64,000 nt of DNA from Streptomyces pseudovenezuelae (GTDB lineage: Bacteria; Actinomycetota; Actinomycetes; Streptomycetales; Streptomycetaceae): positions 673,905 to 737,904 of the forward strand of contig NZ_KQ948148.1 in the NCBI RefSeq assembly GCF_001513955.1, in the 5' to 3' direction. How positions within the stretch are numbered: the first letter of the stretch is position 1; every line of letters starts with the position of its first letter. Below the pieces are notes generated by a model. That model was not told the origin of the DNA and made no database searches. It worked only from the letters and a program-made list of their open reading frames with translations. A program made the translations under genes and the position numbers. This document shows positions 1 to 8,781 of the stretch, piece by piece.

Positions 1-465
1 TTCCTGATCGTCGCCGCGTTCATCCTCACCAACAAGGTCTACTCGCCGCAGTACGTCCTGTGGATGGTGCCGCTGGCCGTGCTGGCCCGGCCGAAGTGGC
101 GGGACTTCCTCATCTGGCAGGCGTGCGAGGTGGCATACTTCCTGGGGATCTGGATGTACCTCGCGTACACGACCAGCGGCAACGCCCACAAGGGTCTGCC
201 GACCGATGGCTATCACTGGGCCATCGGACTGCATCTGCTGGGCACGGCCTACCTGTGCGCGATGGTCGTGCGCGACATCCTCATGCCGGAACGGGACGTG
301 GTGCGCCGGGCCGGCGACGACGATCCCTCGGGCGGTGTGCTCGACGGAGCCGAGGACGTCTTCGTACTGGGCCCAGCCGCCCGTCCGCCACGGCACGCGG
401 CCCACTTCGAGGGACCACAGGTCGAGTGGGGCGGCGCCCCCGAGCCCACTGACCGTTCGCTCTGA
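1..465 (+). CDS. GT87/DUF2029-type membrane glycosyltransferase, C-terminal fragment
   Basis: The frame is open from base 1, so only the last 154 codons of a longer gene are visible. The segment NKVYSPQYVLWMVPL followed by further hydrophobic stretches resembles the C-terminal part of polytopic polyprenyl-phosphate-mannose-dependent mannosyltransferases (GT87/DUF2029). A hydrophilic tail of about 55 residues closes the protein. In actinobacteria a gene of this type lies just upstream of rpsF, which fits the neighbours here. The acceptor sugar or lipid cannot be told from this fragment. The family call rests on the membrane topology, the YSPQY motif and gene order. Confidence 0.6.
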   Translation, partial: FLIVAAFILTNKVYSPQYVLWMVPLAVLARPKWRDFLIWQACEVAYFLGIWMYLAYTTSGNAHKGLPTDGYHWAIGLHLLGTAYLCAMVVRDILMPERDVVRRAGDDDPSGGVLDGAEDVFVLGPAARPPRHAAHFEGPQVEWGGAPEPTDRSL

Positions 466-510
466 GCGAACAACTTCTGGACGACGTACGCCGGTTGAGC
501 CATACGTGTG

Positions 511-546
511 AAAGGCCGTACACGGACCTCCCGTGTACGGCCTTTT
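511..546. terminator. strong bidirectional Rho-independent terminator
   Basis: AAAGGCCGTACACGG (511-525) and CCGTGTACGGCCTTT (531-545) form a perfect 15-bp stem with a five-base loop, ending in a short T run. It lies between two convergent genes: the glycosyltransferase ending at 465 and the racemase-like gene ending at 569. It can stop transcription from both sides. Confidence 0.85.
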
Positions 547-568
547 CCGTCCGTGGTGCTGAAAGGGC

Positions 569-1600
569 TCAGCGGTCGACGATCCGGTCGAACTGGGTGG
601 TGGTGTGCCGCAGATGGGCCACCAGCTCCTCGCCGACCTTCGGCTCCGCGGCGTCCGACGGCACGAACAGGATGGAGACCTGCATGTGCGGCGGCTCGGC
701 GAACCAACGCTGCTTGCCGTCCCAGACGAACGGAGAAAGGTTCCGGTTGACCGTGGCCAGGCCGGCCCGAGCCACCCCCTTGGCGCGCGGCATGACGCCG
801 TGCAGGGCCTTCGGGGCCTCCAGACCCACCCCGTGCGACGTACCGCCCGCCACGACGACCAGGAAGCCGTCGGAGGCCGCCTTCTGCTGCCGGTAGCCGA
901 AGCGGTCCCCCTTGGAGACGCGGGTGACGTCCAGGACGGCGCCGCGGTACTCCGTGGAGTCGTGGTCCCCGAGCCACAGCCGGGTTCCGATGCGGGCCCG
1001 GAAGCGGGTCTGCGGGAACTGCTGCTGCAGCCGGGCGAGGTCCTCGGCCTTGAGGTGGCTGACGAACATGGTGTGCAGCGGCAGCCGGGCGGCGCGCAGC
1101 CGGTCCATCCAGCCGATGACCTCCTCGACGGCGTCCGAGCCGTCGGTGCGGTCCAGCGGCAGGTGGATCGCGAATCCTTCGAGGCGGACGTTCTCTATGG
1201 CGGCGTGCAACTGCGGCAGTTCCTGCTCACTGATGCCGTGCCGCTTCATCGAGGACATCACCTCGATGACCACGCGGGCGCCCACCAGGCCGTAGACCCC
1301 GTCGATGGACGACACCGAGCGGATCACCCGGTCGGGCAGCGGCACGGGTTCCTCGCCCCGCCGGTACGGCGTCAGCACCAACAGGTCACCGCCGAACCAG
1401 TCCTTGATCCGAGCGGCCTCGTAGGTCGTGCCGACGGCGAGGACGTCCGAGCCCAGCCGGGTGGCCTCCTCCGCCAGCCGCTCGTGCCCGAAGCCGTAGC
1501 CGTTGCCCTTGCAGACCGGGACGAGTCCCGGGAACTGCTCCTGCACGTGCTTGTGGTGCGCCCGCCAGCGCGCGGTGTCGACGTAGAGCGTGAGCGCCAT
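569..1600 (-). CDS. alanine racemase-like fold-type III PLP protein
   Basis: 343 residues with an alanine-racemase-type N-terminal TIM barrel. The likely PLP-lysine motif is CKGNGYGFGHE at about residues 29-39, in the place of VKADAYGHG in Alr. The C-terminal half is shorter and less Alr-like, so racemase activity on alanine is not assured. The protein starts MALTLYVDTARWRAHH. It is followed upstream on the same strand by femX, whose stop lies 75 bases away, so a role in amino-acid supply to peptidoglycan or its cross-bridge is plausible. Its true substrate is an inference. Confidence 0.7.
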   Translation of the reverse strand: MALTLYVDTARWRAHHKHVQEQFPGLVPVCKGNGYGFGHERLAEEATRLGSDVLAVGTTYEAARIKDWFGGDLLVLTPYRRGEEPVPLPDRVIRSVSSIDGVYGLVGARVVIEVMSSMKRHGISEQELPQLHAAIENVRLEGFAIHLPLDRTDGSDAVEEVIGWMDRLRAARLPLHTMFVSHLKAEDLARLQQQFPQTRFRARIGTRLWLGDHDSTEYRGAVLDVTRVSKGDRFGYRQQKAASDGFLVVVAGGTSHGVGLEAPKALHGVMPRAKGVARAGLATVNRNLSPFVWDGKQRWFAEPPHMQVSILFVPSDAAEPKVGEELVAHLRHTTTQFDRIVDR

Positions 1601-1674
1601 GGCCGGACCCGGAACCTTTCTAGTGGCTGCGGTGTATCAGAGGTATGCGAGCTATTGAAGCGAAGAGCGCGACG

Positions 1675-2796
1675 TCAGCGGCGCGACATGTAGATGTCGA
1701 GGGCCTTGTGGAGCAGCTTGTTGAGCGGGAAGTCCCACTCACCGAGGTACTCGGCGGCCTGGCCGCCCGTGCCCACCTTGAACTGGATCAGACCGAAGAG
1801 GTGGTCGGTCTCGTCCAGCGAGTCGGAGATGCCCCGCAGGTCGTAGACGGTCGCACCGAGCGCGTAGGCGTCACGCAGCATCCGCCACTGCATCGCGTTC
1901 GAGGGCCGGACCTCACGGCCGATGTTGTCGGAGGCGCCGTAGGAGTACCAGACGTGGCCGCCGACGATCAGCATCGTCGCCGCCGACAGGTTCACGCCCT
2001 CGTGCCGGGCGAAGTACAGCCGCATCCGGTTGGGGTCCTCGGTGTTGAGGGCCGTCCACATGCGCTGGAAGTACGACAGCGGGCGGGGCCGGAAGTGGTC
2101 GCGCACCGCCGTGATCTCGTACAGCCGCTGCCATTCCTCGAGGTCCTGGTAGCCGCCCTGGACGACCTCGACGCCGGCCTTCTCGGCCTTCTTGATGTTG
2201 CGGCGCCACAGCTGGTTGAAGTTCTTGTGCACCTCTTCCAGCGAGCGGTTCGCGAGCGGCACCTGGTAGACGTAGCGGGGCTGCACATCACCGAAGCCGG
2301 CTCCCCCGTCCTCGCCCTGCTGCCAGCCCATGCGGCGCAGCTTGTCGGCGACCTCGAAGGCGCGCGGTTCGATGAAGTCGGCCTCGATGTCGCGCAGGCG
2401 CTTCACGTCCGGGTTCTGGATGCCGGCCTTGATGGAGGTGGCCTCCCAGCGCCGGATGATCACCGGCGGGCCCATCTTCACGGAGAAGGCGCCCTGGTGC
2501 TTGAGGTGCGCGAGCATCGGTTCCAGCCACTCGGTCAGATTCGGCGTGAACCAGTTGATGACCGGGCCCTCGGGCAGATAGGCGAGATAGCGCTTGATCT
2601 TGGGCAGCTGACGGTAGAGGACGAGACCCGCGCCGACCAGTTCGCCGGTGCGTTCGTCGAACCAGCCGAGGCTCTCGGAGCGCCACTCCGCCTTGACGTC
2701 TGCCCAGGCCGGAACCTGCATGTGGCTAGCCGACGGCAGGCTCTGGATGTACGCCAGATGCTGCTCGCGACTGATCGTCCTCAGGGTCAGGCTCAT
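1675..2796 (-). CDS. femX: FemX-type peptidyltransferase, adds glycine to the peptidoglycan precursor
   Basis: 373 residues of the FemABX/GNAT-fold family (lipid II:glycine glycyltransferase). In Streptomyces FemX places the single glycine on the LL-diaminopimelate residue of the stem peptide, using Gly-tRNA. Typical family stretches are YLPEGPVINW, NQLWRRNIKKAEKAGVEV and WYSYGASDN. I chose ATG 2796 because GAGGAG stands about eight bases upstream. An upstream in-frame ATG at 2829 has no ribosome-binding site. S. coelicolor femX sits in the same neighbourhood and is essential unless its resistance paralogue vanK is active. No vanK is seen here. Confidence 0.88.
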   Translation of the reverse strand: MSLTLRTISREQHLAYIQSLPSASHMQVPAWADVKAEWRSESLGWFDERTGELVGAGLVLYRQLPKIKRYLAYLPEGPVINWFTPNLTEWLEPMLAHLKHQGAFSVKMGPPVIIRRWEATSIKAGIQNPDVKRLRDIEADFIEPRAFEVADKLRRMGWQQGEDGGAGFGDVQPRYVYQVPLANRSLEEVHKNFNQLWRRNIKKAEKAGVEVVQGGYQDLEEWQRLYEITAVRDHFRPRPLSYFQRMWTALNTEDPNRMRLYFARHEGVNLSAATMLIVGGHVWYSYGASDNIGREVRPSNAMQWRMLRDAYALGATVYDLRGISDSLDETDHLFGLIQFKVGTGGQAAEYLGEWDFPLNKLLHKALDIYMSRR

Positions 2797-2977
2797 TTCG
2801 GGGCGCTCCTCGGGCTGGTGTGTCCCCATGGGTACAGGGGCTCCGGCTCTCGCGCCGAAGCCTACTGCGCCTTGAGAGCGCCCCGACTGGGCGTACGGAA
2901 CCTGCGCCCCGGCTCATGGGCCGCTGAGGCGTTCCGTGGTGCTTTGGGTGATGTTGAGAAGACGGGTGCCCGTGGCG

Positions 2978-3292
2978 TCAGCTGATGACTCCGCCGAAGA
3001 GGCCGCCGTGCGCCATGCCGAGGAAGAAGCCGATCGCCGAGGCACCGAGACCGAGGATCAGTCCGAAGCGCTCCCGGGTCGTCTCCGAGATCCACTGGCC
3101 GTACGCACCGGCGAGGATGCCCACCAGACCGGCCCAGGAGCTGAGCAGGTGCAGGTTGTCGAACATCGCCGTGACGAAGGCCGTGACACCCAGCACCAGG
3201 GTCACCGCGAGCAGCGTGTCCTGGAGGGGGTGGGGCTTTCCGTCCGTGGCGAAAAGGCCTCCGGCGGTGTTGGGTCGCATTGCCTGTGCCAT
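2978..3292 (-). CDS. small integral membrane protein next to rpsF
   Basis: 104 residues with three hydrophobic segments (about 23-45, 52-72 and 78-98), and glycine-rich stretches near the end (LGMAHGGLFGGVIS). The start MAQAMRPNTAGG is set by GGAGGT seven bases upstream. A longer frame from 3337 lacks such a signal. It is divergent from rpsF. Homologues are conserved at this place in streptomycetes, but I know of no function. Confidence 0.75.
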   Translation of the reverse strand: MAQAMRPNTAGGLFATDGKPHPLQDTLLAVTLVLGVTAFVTAMFDNLHLLSSWAGLVGILAGAYGQWISETTRERFGLILGLGASAIGFFLGMAHGGLFGGVIS

Positions 3293-3508
3293 AGGGCACC
3301 TCCTGCGGAAGACGGCGCACCGTAGCGCCATACACACCCGATGTGTACAGAGTGACCGTCCTCCGGGCCGGATTTCAACCGGAAGCCGGTGTGCGGGTAG
3401 TCTGTACCGTCTGCACGGTGTCTGCCCATGTCACGACCGGGACTACCGCAAGGAAGCCCCGATTGTCAGTGGCGGCCGATACCGTTGCGTACGCATCACA
3501 ACCCTCCT

Positions 3509-3546
3509 GCCACGGAACGACCGTGGCCGTTGAGTCCAAAGGAGGT
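3509..3546 (+). promoter_or_regulatory. rpsF leader hairpin and very strong ribosome-binding site
   Basis: GCCACGG (3509-3515) and CCGTGGC (3521-3527) form a perfect 7-bp hairpin, followed ten bases later by AAAGGAGGTGG, near-complete complementarity to the 16S rRNA end. S6:S18-binding leaders that autoregulate this operon are known in many bacteria. Whether this hairpin is such a site is not shown; the characteristic bulged CCG was not clearly found. Confidence 0.4.
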
Positions 3547-3555
3547 GGGTTCCAC

Positions 3556-3846
3556 ATGCGTCACTACGAGGTGATGGTCATCCTCGACCCCGATCTGGAG
3601 GAGCGCGCTGTCGCCCCCCTGATCGAGAACTTCCTCTCCGTCGTCCGTGAGGGCAACGGAAAGGTCGAGAAGGTCGACACCTGGGGCCGTCGTCGGCTCT
3701 CGTACGAGATCAAGAAGAAGCCCGAGGGCATCTACTCGGTCATCGACCTGCAGGCCGAGCCTGCGGTCGTCAAGGAGCTCGACCGCCAGCTGAACCTGAA
3801 CGAGTCGGTCCTCCGGACCAAGGTCCTCCGCCCCGAGACCCACTGA
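3556..3846 (+). CDS. rpsF: 30S ribosomal protein S6
   Basis: 96 residues starting MRHYEVMVILDPDLEERAV, the standard S6 opening. It binds with S18 to the platform of the 30S subunit. ATG 3556 follows the optimal Shine-Dalgarno AAAGGAGGTGG; a longer frame from 3343 is an artefact. It is first in rpsF-ssb-rpsR-rplI, all on the plus strand with short gaps. The C-terminus ends LRPETH, without the glutamate extension of E. coli S6. Confidence 0.97.
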   Translation: MRHYEVMVILDPDLEERAVAPLIENFLSVVREGNGKVEKVDTWGRRRLSYEIKKKPEGIYSVIDLQAEPAVVKELDRQLNLNESVLRTKVLRPETH

Positions 3847-3924
3847 GCTTCCGCTCAGCTGATCCCGGGATTCGAGTAGCAGCAACCAAGCAGCCAGAGC
3901 AGCAAACCCGCCGAGAGGTTCCCC

Positions 3925-4533
3925 ATGGCAGGCGAGACCGTCATCACGGTCGTCGGCAATCTTGTCGATGACCCCGAGCTGCGCTTCACCCCTTCCGGTG
4001 CGGCGGTCGCGAAGTTCCGTGTCGCGTCCACCCCCCGCACCTTCGACCGTCAGACCAACGAGTGGAAGGACGGCGAGAGCCTGTTCCTGACCTGCTCGGT
4101 CTGGCGTCAGGCGGCGGAGAACGTCGCCGAGTCGCTCCAGCGAGGCATGCGCGTCATCGTGCAGGGCCGACTGAAGCAGCGGTCCTACGAGGACCGTGAG
4201 GGCGTCAAGCGCACGGTCTACGAGCTGGACGTCGAGGAAGTCGGCGCCAGCCTGCGCAGTGCCACGGCCAAGGTCACCAAGACGGCCGGCGGTGCCGGTC
4301 GTGGTGGCCAGGGTGGTTACAGCGGCGGTGGCGGCGGCGGCCAGGGTGGCGGCGGCTGGGGCGGTGGCCCCGGCGGCGGTCAGCAGGGCGGCGGCGCTCC
4401 GGCCGACGACCCCTGGGCGACCGGTGCTCCCGCCGGTGGCAGCCCGGCCGGCGGTGGCGGTGGCGGTGGCGGCTGGGGTGGAAACTCCGGCGGCGGCGGT
4501 GGCGGCGGCTACTCGGACGAGCCCCCCTTCTAG
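3925..4533 (+). CDS. ssb: single-stranded DNA-binding protein (replicative SsbA type)
   Basis: 202 residues. The OB fold occupies residues 1 to about 115 (MAGETVITVVGNLVDDPELRFTPSG, then FLTCSVWRQAAENVAESL). A long Gly-rich linker of about 75 residues follows, ending in the acidic tip DEPPF that docks replication and repair partners. It lies between rpsF and rpsR, the usual place of the essential SSB. The linker DNA is a G/C-only near-repeat, so this is where sequence errors or length differences would be expected. Confidence 0.96.
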   Translation: MAGETVITVVGNLVDDPELRFTPSGAAVAKFRVASTPRTFDRQTNEWKDGESLFLTCSVWRQAAENVAESLQRGMRVIVQGRLKQRSYEDREGVKRTVYELDVEEVGASLRSATAKVTKTAGGAGRGGQGGYSGGGGGGQGGGGWGGGPGGGQQGGGAPADDPWATGAPAGGSPAGGGGGGGGWGGNSGGGGGGGYSDEPPF

Positions 4534-4590
4534 GCCCTGGGCCGAGGGGTGGGTCGTACCCACACTTCTTGATCACACAGGAGAAACACC

Positions 4591-4827
4591 ATGGCGAAGC
4601 CGCCTGTGCGCAAGCCTAAGAAGAAGGTCTGCGCTTTCTGCAAGGACAAGGTCACGTACGTGGACTACAAGGACACGAACATGCTGCGGAAGTTCATTTC
4701 CGACCGCGGCAAGATCCGTGCCCGCCGCGTGACCGGCAACTGCACGCAGCACCAGCGTGACGTCGCCACGGCCGTCAAGAACAGCCGTGAGATGGCGCTG
4801 CTGCCCTACACGTCCACCGCGCGATAA
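4591..4827 (+). CDS. rpsR: 30S ribosomal protein S18, zinc-ribbon form
   Basis: 78 residues. It carries CAFC near the N-terminus and NCTQH later, the cysteine-containing C+ form expected to hold zinc. Streptomycetes usually have a second, cysteine-free S18 under Zur control elsewhere, so this would be the zinc-replete housekeeping copy. The start follows AGGAGAAACACC. A small perfect hairpin (GTGGGT/ACCCAC, 4549-4563) stands in the ssb-rpsR gap and might trim readthrough. Confidence 0.96.
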   Translation: MAKPPVRKPKKKVCAFCKDKVTYVDYKDTNMLRKFISDRGKIRARRVTGNCTQHQRDVATAVKNSREMALLPYTSTAR

Positions 4828-4845
4828 GGGAAGGGTGACCGACTA

Positions 4846-5292
4846 ATGAAGATCATCCTCACCCACGAGGTCTCCGGCCTCGGTGCCGCGGGCGACGTCG
4901 TCGACGTCAAGGACGGTTACGCTCGCAACTACCTGATCCCGCGGAACTTTGCGATCCGCTGGACCAAGGGTGGCGAGAAGGACGTCGAGCAGATCCGTCG
5001 TGCTCGCAAGATCCACGAGATCCAGACCATCGAGCAGGCCAACCAGGTGAAGGCCCAGCTCGAGGGTGTCAAGGTCCGTCTGGCCGTCCGCTCCGGCGAC
5101 GCCGGTCGTCTCTTCGGTTCCGTCACCCCGGCCGACGTCGCTTCCGCGATCAAGGCTTCCGGTGGCCCCGAGGTCGACAAGCGCCGCATCGAGCTGGGCT
5201 CGCCGATCAAGACCCTGGGCGCTCACGAGACGTCCGTGCGTCTGCACCCCGAGGTTGCCGCCAAGGTCAGCATCGAGGTCGTCGCGGCCTGA
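4846..5292 (+). CDS. rplI: 50S ribosomal protein L9
   Basis: 148 residues, usual length. The N-terminal domain reads MKIILTHEVSGLGAAGDVVDVKDG and YARNYLIPRNFA, followed by the long connecting helix and the C-terminal domain ending KVSIEVVAA. It starts 18 bases after rpsR and is the last gene of the operon. A hairpin terminator follows at 5322. Confidence 0.97.
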   Translation: MKIILTHEVSGLGAAGDVVDVKDGYARNYLIPRNFAIRWTKGGEKDVEQIRRARKIHEIQTIEQANQVKAQLEGVKVRLAVRSGDAGRLFGSVTPADVASAIKASGGPEVDKRRIELGSPIKTLGAHETSVRLHPEVAAKVSIEVVAA

Positions 5293-5321
5293 CCGCTGCG
5301 GTTGTCTTGAGCATTGGTGAG

Positions 5322-5353
5322 AGGGGCCGTACCCGTGAGGTGCGGCCCCTTTC
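5322..5353 (+). terminator. rplI operon terminator
   Basis: AGGGGCCG (5322-5329) pairs with CGGCCCCT (5343-5350), with TTTC after it. It lies 30 bases past the rplI stop and just before two parS sites. Confidence 0.7.
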
Positions 5354-5384
5354 GCATGCCGGGAGCCGTTGTGGAAGGGGTGGT

Positions 5385-5398
5385 GTTTCACGTGAAAC
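5385..5398. other. parS site, perfect
   Basis: GTTTCACGTGAAAC, the 14-bp ParB-binding palindrome of Streptomyces. It lies between rplI and the convergent MATE gene. Confidence 0.92.
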
Positions 5399-5413
5399 GT
5401 GACGGCCCCCGAT

Positions 5414-5427
5414 GTTTCACGTGAAAC
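5414..5427. other. parS site, perfect
   Basis: A second GTTTCACGTGAAAC, 29 bp centre-to-centre from the site at 5385. It ends two bases from the MATE stop codon. The paired arrangement is repeated at 34076/34113. Confidence 0.92.
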
Positions 5428-5429
5428 GG

Positions 5430-6767
5430 TCAGCGGGTCGCGCCGGTGACGATCCAGCGGCCTGAGCGGGTGCGTAGCCAGAGCGTCAGCATGCGGATCA
5501 CCATCATCAGCGTCATCGCTGCCCACAGGGCGGTGAGACCGCCACCCAGTGCCGGCACGAGCAGTGCTGCCGGAGCGAAGACAGCCAGGGTGATCACCAT
5601 GGCCCAGGCGAGATAGGGTCCGTCGCCCGCTCCCATCAGTACGCCGTCCAGGACGAAGACGACACCGCAGATCGGCTGGGAGAGAGCCACGATGACCAGT
5701 GCGGGCAGCGCGGTGTCCTTGACCGTGGGGTCGCTGGTGAACAGGGGAAGGAACAACGGTCGGGAGAGTACGACCAATACGCCGAGAGCGACTCCGACCG
5801 CGATGCCCCACTCCACCATCCGACGGCAAGCCTGGCGGGCGCCTTGAGCGTCGCCGGCGCCCAGATAGCGCCCGATGATGGCCTGCCCGGCGATGGCGAT
5901 GGCGTCCAGTGCGAAGGCGAGCAGGCTCCACAGGGACAGGACGATCTGGTGTGCGGCGATGTCGGCGTCACCGAGGCGAGCTGCCACGGCTGTCGCGATC
6001 ATCAGGATCGCCCTCAGGGAGAGCGTGCGGACCAGCAGAGGAACACCGGCTTGTGCGGAGGCCCTGATCCCAGCGGCGTCGGGGCGCAGAGAGGCGCCGT
6101 GCTTGCGGGCGCCGCGGACGACGACCACGAGATAGGCGGCGGCCATGCCCCATTGGGCGATGACCGTGCCCCAGGCGGAGCCCGCGATGCCGAGGTCGGC
6201 GCCGTAGACGAGGCCTGCGTTGAGGACGGCGTTGGCTATGAAGCCGGCGATGGCGACATAGAGCGGCGTCCTGGTGTCCTGCAGCCCGCGAAGTACTCCG
6301 GTGGAGGCGAGCACCACCAGCATGGCCGGGATGCCGAGAGCCGAGATCCGCAGATAGGTGGTCGCATAGGGAGCGGCGGTGTCAGAGGCACCGAAGAGTT
6401 CCACGATCGACGGCGCGGTGGGCAGGACGGCGGCGATGACGGCGGCACCGAGCAGCAGTGCCAGCCAGATGCCGTCCATGCCCTGGCGGATGGCGGCCTG
6501 CAGATCGCCCGCTCCTACACGGCGGGCGACGGCGGCAGTGGTGGCGTAGGCGAGGAAGACGAAGACGCTGACGGCCGTCGTGAGAAGGGCCGAGGCGATG
6601 CCGAGACCGGCGAGTTGGGCGGTGCCCAGATGGCCGACGATCGCGCTGTCGGCCATCACGAAGAGGGGCTCGGCGACGAGCGCGCCGAAGGCCGGAACGG
6701 CGAGTGCGACGATCTCGCGGTCGTGTTGTCGCCGGGTGGCCTTGGGGGTCGCGGACGCCTGTGTCAT
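5430..6767 (-). CDS. MATE-family (DinF-like) multidrug/metabolite exporter
   Basis: 445 residues with about 12 membrane helices arranged as two MatE halves. The first helix region reads LAVPAFGALVAEPLFVMADSAIVGHLG, typical of the DinF branch of Na+- or H+-driven MATE exporters. ATG 6767 is preferred; TTG 6776 is also in frame, and neither has a clear ribosome-binding site, so leaderless or weakly initiated translation is possible. It is divergent from dnaB across the DnaA-box region. The substrate is unknown. Confidence 0.88.
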   Translation of the reverse strand: MTQASATPKATRRQHDREIVALAVPAFGALVAEPLFVMADSAIVGHLGTAQLAGLGIASALLTTAVSVFVFLAYATTAAVARRVGAGDLQAAIRQGMDGIWLALLLGAAVIAAVLPTAPSIVELFGASDTAAPYATTYLRISALGIPAMLVVLASTGVLRGLQDTRTPLYVAIAGFIANAVLNAGLVYGADLGIAGSAWGTVIAQWGMAAAYLVVVVRGARKHGASLRPDAAGIRASAQAGVPLLVRTLSLRAILMIATAVAARLGDADIAAHQIVLSLWSLLAFALDAIAIAGQAIIGRYLGAGDAQGARQACRRMVEWGIAVGVALGVLVVLSRPLFLPLFTSDPTVKDTALPALVIVALSQPICGVVFVLDGVLMGAGDGPYLAWAMVITLAVFAPAALLVPALGGGLTALWAAMTLMMVIRMLTLWLRTRSGRWIVTGATR

Positions 6768-6781
6768 GTGCACCAATCTAA

Positions 6782-7044
6782 TCGTCCACAGGTAAGTGAT
6801 GCAATGGGTGTTAGACCCTTACTGGCGTTCAGAAGGCGTGCACTGCTGTGTACAGTTCGCACTGATCTTGAGCCGACCGGAAAAGTTTTTCTTCTGCACA
6901 GCCGGTGGACGGCGAAAGCGCAGGTCAGGGGAGTTCCTTGCGGATAGGGCGGAGCTTGTTCACAGGCCTGTCCACCGGGTCGTGCACAGGTTTTGCGGAG
7001 TTCTCCACAGCATCCGGGCCGTCGTCCACATGGCCTGTGGATAA
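6782..7044. other. DnaA-box cluster upstream of dnaB
   Basis: Within 263 bp there are five nine-mers with at most one mismatch to the Streptomyces box TTGTCCACA: TCGTCCACA (6782), TTGTTCACA (6956), TTCTCCACA (7001), TCGTCCACA (7022), and TGTGGATAA (7036, reverse strand). Weaker CTGTCCACC (6968) and TCGTGCACA (6980) lie among them. The position, between the MATE gene and dnaB, fits either DnaA titration or DnaA control of dnaB. Confidence 0.7.
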
Positions 7045-7226
7045 CCAGATTGGCTGACGGTGCCGACGGGCCTACCGTGGTCCGGCGCCCGCTCCGTCCG
7101 TCGGCCTGGAAACCATCACAAAACCGACGCGCCAGAACCGGAGTTGGGCGTCTCATTTGTCAGTGCCGTGCCGTAGAACTGAGAAGCACGGCGAGGTCCG
7201 CTCGGCGGACGGGAGGAGGTGGCTCG

Positions 7227-8705
7227 GTGAGTATTTCCGAGCCCTTGGACGACCCGTGGGCCGACAGCGGTCCCAGTGATCGTCTGCCTTCCTCGCGCCG
7301 CCGCGGCGACGGGGGCCGTGGGCGCGACGAGCAGCACGACCGCGGCAGGGACTCCGACACCTGGGACGGCGGAGGCACGGCCTTCGAACGGGTTCCGCCC
7401 CAGGACCTGGACGCCGAGCAGTCCGTGCTCGGCGGCATGCTCCTGTCCAAGGACGCCATCGCGGACGTCGTCGAGGTCATCAAGGGCCACGACTTCTACA
7501 AGCCCGCCCACGAGACGATCTTCCAGGCGATCCTGGACGTCTATGCCAAGGGCGAGCCGGCCGACCCCATCACGATCGCCGCTGAGCTCACCAAGCGCGG
7601 CGAGATCAACAAGGTCGGCGGCGCATCGTATCTGCACACCCTCGTCCAGACGGTCCCGACGGCGGCGAACGCCGAGTACTACGCGGAGATCGTCCACGAG
7701 CGGGCGGTCCTGCGGCGCCTGGTCGAGGCGGGGACGCGCATCACCCAGATGGGATACGCGGCCGACGACGACGTCGACGAGATCGTCAACCGCGCCCAGG
7801 CCGAGATCTACGCGGTCACCGAGCAGCGCACCAGCGAGGACTATCTGCCGCTCGGCGACATCATGGAGGGCGCGCTCGACGAGATCGAGGCGATCGGCTC
7901 GCGCAGCGGCGAGATGACCGGCGTGCCGACCGGCTTCACCGACCTCGACTCGCTCACCAACGGCCTGCACCCGGGCCAGATGATCGTCATCGCGGCCCGT
8001 CCCGCCATGGGAAAGTCCACCCTCGCACTGGACTTCGCCCGAGCCGCCTCGATCAAGAACAACCTGGCCAGCGTCATCTTCTCCCTCGAAATGGGCCGCA
8101 ACGAGATCGCGATGCGTCTCCTGTCGGCCGAGGCGCGGGTGGCCCTGCACCACATGCGTTCGGGAACCATGACGGACGAGGACTGGACCCGGCTGGCGCG
8201 CCGGATGCCCGAGGTGTCCTCCGCGCCGCTCTACATCGACGACTCCCCGAACCTGTCGATGATGGAGATCCGGGCGAAATGCCGGCGCCTGAAGCAGCGC
8301 AACGACATCAAGCTCGTGATCATCGACTATCTGCAGCTGATGCAGGCCGGTGGCTCCAAGCGGCAGGAGAGCCGTCAGCAGGAGGTCTCGGACATGTCCC
8401 GTAACCTCAAGCTCCTGGCCAAGGAGCTGGAGGTCCCGGTGATCGCGCTCTCGCAGCTCAACCGTGGTCCCGAGCAGCGCACGGACAAGAAGCCCATGGT
8501 GTCCGACCTGCGTGAGTCCGGCTCCATCGAGCAGGACGCCGACATGGTGATCCTGCTGCACCGCGAGGACGCGTACGAGAAGGAGTCACCGCGCGCCGGC
8601 GAGGCGGACATCATCGTGGGCAAGCACCGTAACGGACCGACGGCGACGATCACCGTCGCCTTCCAGGGCCACTACTCCCGCTTCGTGGACATGGCCCAGA
8701 CCTGA
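7227..8705 (+). CDS. dnaB: replicative DNA helicase DnaB
   Basis: 492 residues. A charged, probably disordered head of about 50 residues precedes the DnaB N-terminal domain (FERVPPQDLDAEQSVLGGML). The RecA-like helicase follows, with Walker A ARPAMGKST at about 256-264 and Walker B LVIIDYLQLM. DnaB unwinds DNA ahead of the replication fork. GTG 7227 is chosen for GGGAGGAGG ahead of it; a longer open frame from 6993 runs through the DnaA boxes and is not a gene. No intein is seen. Confidence 0.96.
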   Translation: MSISEPLDDPWADSGPSDRLPSSRRRGDGGRGRDEQHDRGRDSDTWDGGGTAFERVPPQDLDAEQSVLGGMLLSKDAIADVVEVIKGHDFYKPAHETIFQAILDVYAKGEPADPITIAAELTKRGEINKVGGASYLHTLVQTVPTAANAEYYAEIVHERAVLRRLVEAGTRITQMGYAADDDVDEIVNRAQAEIYAVTEQRTSEDYLPLGDIMEGALDEIEAIGSRSGEMTGVPTGFTDLDSLTNGLHPGQMIVIAARPAMGKSTLALDFARAASIKNNLASVIFSLEMGRNEIAMRLLSAEARVALHHMRSGTMTDEDWTRLARRMPEVSSAPLYIDDSPNLSMMEIRAKCRRLKQRNDIKLVIIDYLQLMQAGGSKRQESRQQEVSDMSRNLKLLAKELEVPVIALSQLNRGPEQRTDKKPMVSDLRESGSIEQDADMVILLHREDAYEKESPRAGEADIIVGKHRNGPTATITVAFQGHYSRFVDMAQT

Positions 8706-8781
8706 TGTCCGCGCCTCTTCGGGGCGTGGCGGTCGGCTAAAGAAGTCGACGTCCGCGTCCCGCACGGGATGGACTGGGGGC

